DNA of 64,000 nucleotides, taken from assembly GCF_001657485.1 (NCBI RefSeq), contig NZ_LXFU01000035.1, positions 186,001-250,000 on the forward strand. The letters are read 5' to 3'. Source of the DNA: Rhizobium sp. WYCCWR10014. GTDB taxonomy: Bacteria > Pseudomonadota > Alphaproteobacteria > Rhizobiales > Rhizobiaceae. The notes under the pieces were generated by a model, which was given only the letters and a program-made list of their open reading frames with translations, was not told the DNA's origin and searched no databases. Shown piece after piece: positions 19,139-26,542 of the stretch (its first letter is position 1; each line of letters starts with the position of its first letter). The translations under genes were made by a program, and so were the position numbers.

Positions 19139-19309
19139 ATGACGATGAACTTTGTGCCCCGCGAGATCTTCATCCGGCACGAAAATGAATGGCAGGCCGT
19201 ACGCGAGGCGGCAGACGAGCGTATCGATATCGGCAAACGCCAGAAGCCGCTCTCCTCCGGCACCGCATCGGTTGGAAAAGACAATCCTTCGGCCGCACGC
19301 TCGGAATGA
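19139..19309 (+). CDS. Small hypothetical protein
   Basis: 56 residues, beginning MTMNFVPREIFIRHENEWQA and continuing with VREAADERIDIGKRQKPLSS. It has the ribosome site AGGGTGAG upstream and a strong terminator 27 bases after its stop. Charged and likely cytoplasmic. No family recognised. A second in-frame ATG at 19145 is possible. Confidence 0.6.
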   Translation: MTMNFVPREIFIRHENEWQAVREAADERIDIGKRQKPLSSGTASVGKDNPSAARSE

Positions 19310-19335
19310 CCAACAGACAATTATGCTGACACGAG

Positions 19336-19366
19336 CGCCCGGCATGATGCCGGGCGTTCTATTTTT
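19336..19366 (+). terminator. Rho-independent terminator
   Basis: CGCCCGGC (19336-19343), loop ATGAT, GCCGGGCG (19349-19356), then TTCTATTTTT. It ends the two small plus-strand genes and directly abuts the stop of the convergent mgtC-like gene. Confidence 0.85.
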
Positions 19367-19879
19367 CTATTTGTGTTCATCGCGATCGACACGCTGTCCG
19401 GAATTAAAGCCGAACCGTTGTTCGAGTTTACCGAATGCGAAGAGTACGCAGATGGCGACGATCGTCGTGAAGAAAGCGATCGGCCAATAGCCGAATCCCA
19501 TGGCGAGGCCGATGGCGCCGGAGAGCCACATGCCGGCGCCCGTCGTCAGCCCGTGCACCCGACCTCTTGCAAAGACGATCATGCCGGCGGCAAGAAAGGC
19601 GACGCCGGCGGTCACGGCCTCGATGACACGTAGCGGATCGATGCGCACCTGCTCGACATCGGTAAAACCCGGCATGTGCACTGCCTCGATCGAGATGATG
19701 GCGAAGAGGGCGGCAGCAAGACTGATCAGAATATGGGTGCGGAAGCCTGCCGGGCGGTCGCGGGCCTCACGCTCGAAGCCGATCAGCCCGCCGAAGACGA
19801 TGGCGCCGAAGAGGCGGGCGAAAATGACGGGATAGTGGATACGCGACTCCGGTATTATGTCGGCGATAATAAGATCCAT
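19367..19879 (-). CDS. MgtC/SapB family membrane protein
   Basis: Inner-membrane protein of 170 residues. The family hallmark is the N-terminal FARLFGAIVFGGLIGFERE followed by RPAGFRTHILISLAAALFAI; later helices include AVTAGVAFLAAGMIVFARG and GLTTGAGMWLSGAIGLAMG. MgtC relatives influence magnesium homeostasis, ATP synthase activity and acid or low-magnesium survival. The usual C-terminal cytoplasmic domain of MgtC itself is absent, so this is the short SapB type. GGGGGAGAAATCC precedes the ATG. Confidence 0.9.
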   Translation of the reverse strand: MDLIIADIIPESRIHYPVIFARLFGAIVFGGLIGFEREARDRPAGFRTHILISLAAALFAIISIEAVHMPGFTDVEQVRIDPLRVIEAVTAGVAFLAAGMIVFARGRVHGLTTGAGMWLSGAIGLAMGFGYWPIAFFTTIVAICVLFAFGKLEQRFGFNSGQRVDRDEHK

Positions 19880-20111
19880 GGATTTCTCCCCCAGAAAGAT
19901 GGAATTTTTCGCTGGCTAACGTCTGAGCGCGGAATTTGTTCAGCTTTTTCCCCGCGTGCGTTTCGGCAGTGCCGTTCGCCTTTCCGGTGCGCGCCGGCAT
20001 GTTCATGTCATTGGAGGGAAAGTTTGGCGAACCAGGCATCATCCTGTCGCCGCGCCAACCTTTCGGAAAGGATTGGGCAGCGATAATCCCGGCCTCACGG
20101 GAATCGGACAG

Positions 20112-20831
20112 ATGGCCAAGACAGCGACACGCGGCCGCCGCAAGGCGCCGGCGAGAGGAAAGAGCAAAGCGCGCAGCAGCGGTGGCGGATTGCTGCCCTG
20201 GGCGGTGATCGGCATTGCCGCGATCGGCGGCATTGTCGCCCACGACCATTGGAAGAGCATCCAGCCGATGCTTGCAAGACCATCGACGCCGATCACACGG
20301 GACACGGCTGAGCCGAGGCCTGTCGTCAGGAAGGACGCGCCGCCGAAGCAGGTAGCGCTTGCCGCACCCACGCCGAAAGTCGCAGTACCGCAGCCGCAGC
20401 CGCTGCCCCCGGCCGCGATCCCGACGCCGATGATCCAGCCGGTAAAGGCAGTGCCGCCGCCGGCCTCCGCTGCCGTTTCGCAAACCGGGACAGTCGCCTT
20501 CGGCTATTGCGGCCAGGGCGCCCATATCAATTGCGTCGGCGATGGTGGCGTCTTCTGGTACAAGGGCGAGAAGATCGTGATTGCCGACATGGCAAGCCCG
20601 GTGGTCGACCAGGCGCGCTGCGACGGCGAGCGCCGGGTGGCCTTTGCTGCCAAGTCGCGGCTGCTGGCGCTTCTGAATGCCGGACCCTTCACCATGAATG
20701 CGGCGGGTAAGGCCGAGCCCTCTGGCGCGCCGCGCGTCGTCTCGCGCGACGGGCGCTCTTTCGGCGCGCAGCTGATCAATGAGGGCCTGGCACGCAAGCC
20801 AGGGGCCGCCGGCAGTGCCTGGTGCGCCTGA
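20112..20831 (+). CDS. Membrane-anchored thermonuclease-like (SNase-fold) protein
   Basis: 239 residues. A very basic N-terminus (MAKTATRGRRKAPARGKSKA) is followed by one membrane helix (LLPWAVIGIAAIGGIVAHDH), a long Pro/Ala-rich linker (about residues 60-125) and a C-terminal domain. The C-terminal domain resembles the staphylococcal-nuclease-like proteins of rhizobia: GGVFWYKGEKIVIADMASP, RRVAFAAKSRLLALLNAGPF, and SFGAQLINEGLARKPG. The Asp/Glu pair normally found after the IxDIDTPE strand is replaced by ADMASPV, so catalytic activity is questionable. I chose the ATG at 20112; an upstream in-frame start at 19956 would add 52 residues without a ribosome site. Confidence 0.75.
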   Translation: MAKTATRGRRKAPARGKSKARSSGGGLLPWAVIGIAAIGGIVAHDHWKSIQPMLARPSTPITRDTAEPRPVVRKDAPPKQVALAAPTPKVAVPQPQPLPPAAIPTPMIQPVKAVPPPASAAVSQTGTVAFGYCGQGAHINCVGDGGVFWYKGEKIVIADMASPVVDQARCDGERRVAFAAKSRLLALLNAGPFTMNAAGKAEPSGAPRVVSRDGRSFGAQLINEGLARKPGAAGSAWCA

Positions 20832-20833
20832 GC

Positions 20834-20937
20834 AAGAGCATTTCCGTTCTTGAATGCACGGAACCGCTCCCACATGGTTTTCACGCGATTCCGGACGTAA
20901 AACCGCTGCGCACTTTTGCCGGAATTGCTCTGGCTAC
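20834..20937. repeat. RIME-type rhizobial palindromic repeat
   Basis: Bounded by AGAGCATTTCC and its complement GGAATTGCTCT, with internal TCTTGAATGCACGGAACCGC and GATTCCGGACGTAAAACCGC. Such about 100-base elements are scattered between genes in Rhizobium. A fragment of the right end recurs at 23393-23411. Confidence 0.65.
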
Positions 20938-21428
20938 TTACCCTTCTTCACCAGCTTGCCGCCGGTTCGGAAGCTGCCGGTGAAGGAGGAGTCCTTGCTT
21001 TCGGCGGTGCATTCGATCGCGATCGGCTTGCCGGCATAGGGATTGCCGAAGGTGCAGAAGCCGGCGACCTTGACCTCTCCGGTCATCTTGTTGCCGACAC
21101 CCGTGGTGACGAGGCTGAGCGGCAGGCGGGCATTGCCATTGGAGGCAGGTTTGATGCCGCTGCCGTCGCCCTGGAAGCCCAGCGCCTTGCCATCCGAGGT
21201 GAAGATGAAGGTCACCACGCCATTGGCCAGCGTAACGCTGGCAAGCTCGTTCTTGCAGCCCTTGGTGGCGTCGAATTTGGCGACGACCAGCTTGGCGCAT
21301 TTGCCGGAAAGCGTAATGACGCCGGGAGCACCGGGAAAGGTCTCTGCGGGCGCGGCCGGCGCGGCAGAGGCCGGCAAGGCGAGGACGGCGGAAAAAAGGG
21401 CGGCAGCGGCAAGCGCGTATAACTTCAT
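20934..21428 (-). CDS. Secreted hypothetical protein
   Basis: 164 residues with a clear signal peptide (MKLYALAAAALFSAVLALPA, cleavage after SASA-type site). The mature part contains three to four cysteines (GKCAKLVVAKFDATKGCKNE, VAGFCTFGNPYAGKPIAIEC) and ends in a Gly/Lys-rich tail TGGKLVKKGK. I do not recognise a characterised family. I chose the ATG at 21426-21428 because the signal peptide starts there. Its 3' end touches the palindromic repeat, and a decayed copy of the same junction may exist near 23.4 kb. Confidence 0.75.
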   Translation of the reverse strand: MKLYALAAAALFSAVLALPASAAPAAPAETFPGAPGVITLSGKCAKLVVAKFDATKGCKNELASVTLANGVVTFIFTSDGKALGFQGDGSGIKPASNGNARLPLSLVTTGVGNKMTGEVKVAGFCTFGNPYAGKPIAIECTAESKDSSFTGSFRTGGKLVKKGK

Positions 21429-21860
21429 TTCGATCTCAAACCCCATGTCGTGGCGAGGCGAATCACTACCTCACCCTCGGTTCGCCATGGCATGGCTCTG
21501 TGTCCGAATTTGGCGCCGTTGTTGCTGAGGCGCAAAAATTTTGTCGGCGGCCGAGCTCGCTCGGCGATCGGTCAGTGAAAAGTTGGTTCAGCTTGCCGGT
21601 TACAAGATCCAGCAACGGCATAGGCTGCCGGACATCGGCAACGAACCGATGTGATACGACAGTGGCAAGGCACTCATCGAGCGTGCCGTCTTGGACGCAT
21701 GTCTGGTCAAGGGGAATGGGCCCAGGCAGGGAAGTCCAGGCCCATTCTTTCCCGATCGGAGGTCAGTCAGATCAGGAATTTGTAGCTGCCGGTCCAGAGC
21801 ATGATGCCGAAAAGTGTGAACGTTTTCGGATGACATCCTGTTCTAGCCGGCAGCCTTTTA
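21429..21860. other. Gene-free region with hairpin and repeat downstream of the porin gene
   Basis: 432 bases without a supported gene. A hairpin at 21714-21747 (GAATGGGCC pairing with GGCCCATTC) could end transcription, although the T-run is short. At 21795-21840 lies an AGAGCATGATGCCGAAAAGT repeat of the second dispersed family. On the minus strand, the short frame MLWTGSYKFLI* ends just left of this repeat (stop near 21770), perhaps a remnant of a membrane-protein gene interrupted by the repeat. Confidence 0.45.
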
Positions 21861-22904
21861 TCAGAACGCGCGCTGCAGGCGGAAGAAGCCCGAGGTAACG
21901 TCGCTGGCATTGTCCGGATCGAGGTACTGAACCGAAATCTTCGTGGAGAGGTTCTCGACGATCTGGTAGTCGATCGTCACGCCGGCCTTCCAGGCATCAT
22001 TGTCGTCGTTGAACTCGCCAGCAGTGATGCCGTAGTTGTTGTAGTACTGAACGGCCGGGGTGATCTTCAGCTTGTCAGTCGCCTTGATGGCGTATTCAGC
22101 GGCGATCGCCCATTCAGCCTTGTTGTAATAGGCGTTCGGGTTGGTTGCGTAGACGACTGCGAGGCCGAGCGTGCCCGGACCGACAGCAACCGTACCCATA
22201 GCGCGGACGGCGCCTTCTTCGTTGTCGGTGTCGTAACCGGCAGTGATCTGGTAGCTGAATGCACCAGCCTTGCCGCCGAGACCGACTGCAACGCCGACGT
22301 TGTTGGCGGTTTCGCCGTCGTAGAACGGGCTGTCTTCCAGTTCGTCAACGCTGATGCCAGCGTAGAAGGCGTCGGTTTCGTACTGATAACGGATGGAGTT
22401 ATGCAGGGTGACCGGCGAGCCAATGTCGTCGGTTTCGCCGGAGAGGCCATCGTCCCACCAGCTGTAGAACAGACCGGCACGGAAACCAGCGATGTCGATG
22501 TAAGCGGAGTCGAGGATCGCCTTCTGAGCCGAAGCATTGTCAGCATTGAACTGCATGACGATGACGCCGGTCAGCGGACCATATTCGGTGTCGCTCTTGG
22601 CGGTAAACTGAACCTGACCACGCGTACGGGCATCCCAGTCCGAGTCGTTGGCGACAGAACCGCCGCCGCCGGCGCCGATCGAGCTGGCGTTCGGAGCAAC
22701 GTCAACCTGGAAACGGATGTAACCGTTGATCTTGAGGCAGGTTTCGGTGCCCGGGATGTAGAAGTAGCCGGTGCCGTAAGCGTCGCAGACGCGAACGTAT
22801 TCAACCGGTTCCGGCTCGGCAGCAACGATAGCGTCGGCAGCCTGAGCGCCGGAAACTACTGCAAGTGCAGCAGCGGAGCCGAGAAGAAGGCTCTTGATGT
22901 TCAT
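21861..22904 (-). CDS. ropA: Major outer-membrane porin, RopA type
   Basis: General diffusion porin of 347 residues. It has the signal peptide MNIKSLLLGSAAALAVVSGA, then the highly conserved alphaproteobacterial porin opening EPVEYVRVCDAYGTGYFYIP GTETC... and NGYIRFQVDV, and it ends in the typical C-terminal aromatic residue (RLQRAF) recognised by the outer-membrane insertion machinery. The body alternates short beta strands, as in 16-stranded trimeric porins. TGGAGGTTTATTCC is a strong ribosome site. Codons are strongly biased toward C/G-ending highly expressed forms. A structured leader lies upstream. Confidence 0.92.
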   Translation of the reverse strand: MNIKSLLLGSAAALAVVSGAQAADAIVAAEPEPVEYVRVCDAYGTGYFYIPGTETCLKINGYIRFQVDVAPNASSIGAGGGGSVANDSDWDARTRGQVQFTAKSDTEYGPLTGVIVMQFNADNASAQKAILDSAYIDIAGFRAGLFYSWWDDGLSGETDDIGSPVTLHNSIRYQYETDAFYAGISVDELEDSPFYDGETANNVGVAVGLGGKAGAFSYQITAGYDTDNEEGAVRAMGTVAVGPGTLGLAVVYATNPNAYYNKAEWAIAAEYAIKATDKLKITPAVQYYNNYGITAGEFNDDNDAWKAGVTIDYQIVENLSTKISVQYLDPDNASDVTSGFFRLQRAF

Positions 22905-22936
22905 GGAATAAACCTCCAGTTCAGATGCAAGAGGAT

Positions 22937-23013
22937 GAAGACCGTCTGCCCTCGGCAGTCCCTACGTGTCTTCAACCCGTGTGACCGAAGCGGCACCGTT
23001 TTGGCTCGGTGCC
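22937..23013 (-). promoter_or_regulatory. Hairpin-rich 5' leader of the porin gene
   Basis: Two stable hairpins lie between about 30 and 110 bases upstream of the porin start on the minus strand. One pairs GGCACCG with CGGTGCC (23007-23013 with 22992-22998). The other pairs GAAGAC with GTCTTC (22968-22973 with 22937-22942) around an inner CTGCC/GGCAG helix. Such a leader could control stability or small-RNA access of an abundant mRNA; function is inferred. The promoter itself is not obvious. Confidence 0.4.
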
Positions 23014-23392
23014 TGCCTCGCCGCGGAAGTTACATAGGGGATGTTGCACCGCAACGACATTGTCGATCGTGACAGTAGGCTGCCACAGCTATGTTGCTGA
23101 AATCACACGCTTTTTGTCATAAACTCGTCATCTATCCGTCACAAAACCGCGCTTCCGGATGCTTCGGCAACGAGGGGCTGAACCTCAGCAACGGTAGTGC
23201 AATCGATGATCGCGTAAGCACGTCCTCATATGCGAAGACGCCATCACTGCAATCTGCGCGAATCGGACAAAAGCCCGACGACCACCATCGTTTGCCAAGG
23301 CATGCCGATGTCGGGCCATAGGTTCGAACTGGCAGTGATCGGTGGCTGACGATACGTCGCCTCGACGAGAAGCGACAAAGGTCTGGCACGCA

Positions 23393-23460
23393 GTTTTGCT
23401 GGAATTGCTCTATTTGCCCTTTTCACCAGCTTGCCGGCGGCCGCTCGGGCGTCGAACGGG
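23393..23460 (-). pseudogene. Decayed copy of a repeat end plus the 3' end of the 20934 gene
   Basis: GGAATTGCTCT (repeat end) is followed by TTTGCCCTTTTCACCAGCTTGCCGGCGGC, which mirrors the order at 20928-20965 (GGAATTGCTCT, then ACCCTTCTTCACCAGCTTGC). Read on the minus strand it gives a Gly-Lys-Leu-Val-Lys tail, with one base missing before the stop. It appears to be a short degenerate duplicate. Confidence 0.35.
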
Positions 23461-23476
23461 GAGAGCAGTCGTCTTC

Positions 23477-23650
23477 CTAGGGATTTTTGAAATCGTCCCA
23501 GAGGATCGCTATCCCAGCCGCGAGGATCGTGATCGGGATCAGCCAAAGCTTGATGCTGATGGGTTAGACCACATGATACTGCATATAACCGAAACCGAGG
23601 AGGCCAGCCCCAGCCAGGGCGAGGCCGAGGATCCGCGTCCTTTGCGTCAT
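23477..23650 (-). pseudogene. Tiny two-helix membrane protein interrupted by an in-frame TAA
   Basis: From the ATG at 23648-23650 the minus strand encodes 28 residues (MTQRTRILGLALAGAGLLGF then GYMQYHVV) and a TAA at 23564-23566. The same frame then continues for another 28 sense codons (PISIKLWLIPITILAAGIAI then LWDDFKNP) to a TAG at 23477-23479. Together they look like one 57-residue protein with two membrane helices broken by a single stop. It may be a pseudogene, or only the first part may be made. Confidence 0.45.
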
Positions 23651-23836
23651 GGGTCACCCTATTTCCCACATGGGGGGCCATCCCACAGCCATTGAAACCC
23701 CGGCCCGGATCGTGGTCACGGACCAATCACGTGCAAGCCCTCGCTCCGCAAAGTGTTGGATCTGGAGCGCGTGCCAGGCTCAGAAATCAGAAAATCCCCA
23801 AGGCGGGGATTTATCAACAATGTCAGGGGGATCGGA

Positions 23837-23911
<75 letters not shown>

Positions 23912-23995
23912 ATCCGATGGCGGCGCATAGATCACAAAACCTTCGGAGCCGTCAATAGGCTTTTTTCAGTTTTGTGACGCGCCGTCCTGCAAGCC

Positions 23996-24358
23996 TTACG
24001 CGGCAAGCATCTTGTTGACCTCGTCGACGAGATCGCGCAGGTGAAAAGGCTTGGAAAGGACCTTGGCATCCTTCGGCGCTTTCGAATCGGGGTTGAGCGC
24101 CACGGCGGCAAAACCGGTGATGAACATCACCTTCAGGTCGGGGTCGAGCTCGGTGGCGCGTCGCGCCAGCTCGATGCCGTCCATCTCGGGCATGACGATA
24201 TCGGTCAGCAGCAAGGAAAACGGCTCCTCGCGCAGCCGGTCATAGGCGCTGGCGCCATTGTCATAAGAAAGGACCTTGTAGCCGGCCTTTTCGAGCGCTT
24301 TCACCAGGAAGCGGCGCATGTCGTTGTCGTCTTCGGCGAGAAGTATCTTCTGAGTCAT
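23996..24358 (-). CDS. cpdR: Single-domain response regulator CpdR
   Basis: Stand-alone receiver protein of 120 residues with phospho-acceptor Asp53 in LLLTDIVMPEMDGIELARRA, acidic pocket LAEDDND, and the conserved Thr and Lys (MFITGF, VLSKPFHL). The sequence closely follows the CpdR family, which in alphaproteobacteria links the CckA-ChpT phosphorelay to ClpXP protease localisation and CtrA degradation; Rhizobium needs it for cell cycle and bacteroid development. The first in-frame start is a TTG at 24361; I use the ATG at 24358. It is next to tRNA-Val. Confidence 0.9.
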   Translation of the reverse strand: MTQKILLAEDDNDMRRFLVKALEKAGYKVLSYDNGASAYDRLREEPFSLLLTDIVMPEMDGIELARRATELDPDLKVMFITGFAAVALNPDSKAPKDAKVLSKPFHLRDLVDEVNKMLAA

Positions 24359-24401
24359 CAATCCAGACCGCGATCCATAGGTTTTTGGTGGGCTGCCAGC
24401 C

Positions 24402-24428
24402 GTTTACACTAGTCTTTATCCGGTAAAC
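24402..24428. promoter_or_regulatory. Inverted repeat in the cpdR/amidohydrolase intergenic region
   Basis: GTTTAC (24402-24407) and GTAAAC (24423-24428) form an inverted repeat in the 187-base divergent promoter region. It could be an operator or part of a hairpin; no known regulator site is recognised. Confidence 0.3.
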
Positions 24429-24545
24429 AACCGGTGAATTGCCTGTGCGTGACCGCCGTCCCTTCTACATAGTATGGACTTGCGGCCGGGCAACTGGCAA
24501 CATGGGCAAAGCAGTCAGTTCATGACATGGTAAAGAGGGCCGAAA

Positions 24546-25427
24546 GTGCCGGAAATAAGCGAATACGAGCTTTTTGAGGTCCATGAGCCCGTGTCGCAGA
24601 CCATTCCTTTCGTCTACAACTCCCCCCATAGCGGCCGCATTTATCCACCGGAATTTATCGCTCAGTCCAGGCTCGAGGGCATCGCTATCCGCCGTTCCGA
24701 GGATCACTATGTCGACGAGCTCTTCGGCTCGGCCGTCGCACTCGGTGCGCCGCTGCTGGCGGCCAACTTCCCCCGCGCCTATCTCGACGTCAATCGCGAG
24801 CCCTACGAACTCGATCCGCGGATGTTCGACGGGCTGCTGCCGCCCTATGCCAATGTCAATTCGCTCAGGGTCGCCGGCGGGCTCGGCACCATTCCGCGCA
24901 TCGTCGCCGAGAACATGGAGATCTATGCGCGGCGCCTGCCGGTGCAGGAGGGGCTCGACCGCGTCGAGGCGGTCTACAAGCCTTATCATGCGGCGCTTCG
25001 CCGGCTGATCGCGCGAACGCATGTGCAATTCGGCTTCGGCGTGTTGATCGACTGCCACTCGATGCCCGGCAATGTGCGCGTTGCCGGCAGCACTGCGCGA
25101 CCTGATTTCATCATCGGTGATCGCTACGGCACCAGCGCTTCGGCCGAACTTTCGCGCGCGGCCATCGCCATCCTCGAGGAAATGGGCTTCGCGGCGATCC
25201 GCAACAAGCCTTATGCCGGCGGCTTCATTACCGAACATTACGGCCGGCCTTCGCGCGGCCTGCACGCGCTGCAGATCGAGGTGAACCGGGCGATCTACGT
25301 CGATGAAGTGACGCTGGAAAAACGCGAGGATTTCGCCGCAGTGGCTGATGCCGTCACCGACTTCATGCAGCAGATGGCGGAATATGTCGAGAAATTTGCC
25401 GGCGAGCGGGCGCTGGCCGCCGAATAG
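24546..25427 (+). CDS. N-formylglutamate amidohydrolase family protein (copy 1)
   Basis: Zinc-dependent amidohydrolase, 293 residues, of the family that splits N-formylglutamate to formate and glutamate at the end of one histidine-degradation route. Family motifs: IPFVYNSPHSGRIYPPEFI at the N-terminus (His in PHSG), RAYLDVNREPYELDPRMF, GFGVLIDCHSMPGN (metal ligand His) and GGFITEHYGRP. The start is GTG at 24546 behind GAGGGCC; it gives the expected MPEISEYELFEV opening. No hutH/U/I genes are in view, so a role outside histidine use is open. A second family member is at 62722-63531. Confidence 0.87.
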   Translation: MPEISEYELFEVHEPVSQTIPFVYNSPHSGRIYPPEFIAQSRLEGIAIRRSEDHYVDELFGSAVALGAPLLAANFPRAYLDVNREPYELDPRMFDGLLPPYANVNSLRVAGGLGTIPRIVAENMEIYARRLPVQEGLDRVEAVYKPYHAALRRLIARTHVQFGFGVLIDCHSMPGNVRVAGSTARPDFIIGDRYGTSASAELSRAAIAILEEMGFAAIRNKPYAGGFITEHYGRPSRGLHALQIEVNRAIYVDEVTLEKREDFAAVADAVTDFMQQMAEYVEKFAGERALAAE

Positions 25428-25474
25428 ATCTCTCTTTTCGATGTCGCTGACGTCCGGTCTTCGTCTTCCCGGCC

Positions 25475-25553
25475 AAAAAAAAACCGCGCTTGTGAGCGCG
25501 GCTAAGTCTAGGGAGGAAACACCCAAGGAGGGTATTTACAGTCAGAAGACTGT
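25475..25553 (-). ncRNA. Small RNA candidate with CCUCC anti-Shine-Dalgarno loops
   Basis: On the minus strand an RNA of about 80 bases is suggested by three elements in order. The first is a perfect hairpin ACAGTC-TTCT-GACTGT. The second is a short hairpin ACCC-TCCTT-GGGT with CCUCC in its loop region, followed by an unpaired GTTTCCTCCCTAG. The third is a textbook terminator CCGCGCT-CACA-AGCGCGG followed by nine T (25475-25483). There is no open frame. The layout resembles the alphaproteobacterial trans-acting sRNAs that expose CCUCC motifs to ribosome sites (alpha-r14/cuckoo type). The 5' end is estimated from the upstream promoter. Confidence 0.7.
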
Positions 25554-25559
25554 ATGAAG

Positions 25560-25588
25560 ACGCTACTATTGCATTGCACAAATGTCAA
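25560..25588 (-). promoter_or_regulatory. Candidate sigma-70 promoter of the small RNA
   Basis: On the minus strand, CTTGACA (-35, TTGACA at 25583-25588) is followed after 17 bases by TAGCGT (25560-25565) as a weak -10. This would place the start of transcription near 25553, just before the first hairpin. Confidence 0.5.
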
Positions 25589-25705
25589 GCAATATATTGC
25601 GCTGCGATATCTTTGAGCAGTTAGATCCAGATTGCCTGCTGCGCTTGCATTCCCGTTGCTTTTCGCTATGAAAAGCGCCATTCCCGCCAGCCAAACGGTG
25701 TCATC

Positions 25706-26479
25706 ATGTTTCCTGACCGTTCGTTCTTCAACCGCCTGGCGGAAGCCGCCCGGGCCGAGACGCTGCCGCGCTTCCGCTCCGGCCTCGATGTCACGAACAA
25801 GCTTTCCTCCGGTTTCGATCCGGTGACGGAGGGCGACCGGGCGGCCGAACTCGCCATCCGGGCGCTGATCGAGGAGAATTTCCCCGACCACGGCATTCTC
25901 GGCGAGGAGCACGGCAATGTCGGGCTCGACCGTGAATATGTCTGGGTGATCGATCCGATCGACGGCACGCGCGCCTTCATTTCCGGTGTGCCGGTGTGGG
26001 GAACGCTGATCGGCCTGCAGAAGGATGGCCGGGCGATCATGGGCATGATCGAGCAACCTTTTACCGGGGAGCGCTATTTCGCCGACCAGAACGGCTCGAT
26101 CTATACCGGGCCGGAGGGCGAGCGGCGCCTGGCGACGCGCCAGTGCGACACGCTTTCGAACGCCATCCTGTTCACCACCTCGCCGCATCTCTTTGCCGGC
26201 GAGGAGATGGAGAAATACCGCGAGATCGAGAGCCAGGTGCGGCTCTTCCGCTACGGCTGCGACTGCTATGCCTATGCGCTGCTTGCCGCCGGCCATATCG
26301 ATCTGGTCGTCGAAAACAGTCTGAAACCCTATGACGTCGGCGGCATCATTCCCGTCATCGAGGGAGCGGGCGGCATCATCACCACCTGGGACGGCGGACG
26401 GCCGGAAAACGGCGGCTCGATCATCGCCGCCGGCAGCCGGGCAGTCTACGAACAGGCAATCGCCGTCCTGCAGCGCTGA
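25706..26479 (+). CDS. hisN: Histidinol-phosphatase, inositol monophosphatase family
   Basis: Magnesium-dependent phosphatase of 257 residues. The metal-binding motifs of the IMPase superfamily are complete: GILGEEHGNVG (Glu), WVIDPIDGTRAF (Asp-Pro-Ile-Asp-Gly-Thr) and the late ENSLKPYDVGGIIPVIEGAG (WD/YD motif, here Tyr-Asp). Length, FDPVTEGDRAAE and the YDVGG variant match HisN-type histidinol-phosphate phosphatases used by alphaproteobacteria in histidine biosynthesis. A broader sugar-phosphatase role cannot be excluded. It stands alone, after the small-RNA locus. Confidence 0.85.
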   Translation: MFPDRSFFNRLAEAARAETLPRFRSGLDVTNKLSSGFDPVTEGDRAAELAIRALIEENFPDHGILGEEHGNVGLDREYVWVIDPIDGTRAFISGVPVWGTLIGLQKDGRAIMGMIEQPFTGERYFADQNGSIYTGPEGERRLATRQCDTLSNAILFTTSPHLFAGEEMEKYREIESQVRLFRYGCDCYAYALLAAGHIDLVVENSLKPYDVGGIIPVIEGAGGIITTWDGGRPENGGSIIAAGSRAVYEQAIAVLQR

Positions 26480-26542
26480 TCCCAGGGTCGGCAGCGCCTC
26501 CCCCGGTCAGCAGCCTGATCCCCGGTCAGCAGCGCTGGCCGG

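Noticed and set aside
23244..23726. 160-codon minus-strand frame and a plus-strand frame over it.
   Set aside because: No recognisable domain; it overlaps the repeat fragment and the tRNA-proximal decayed sequence. The short two-helix frame at 23477-23650 is a better reading.
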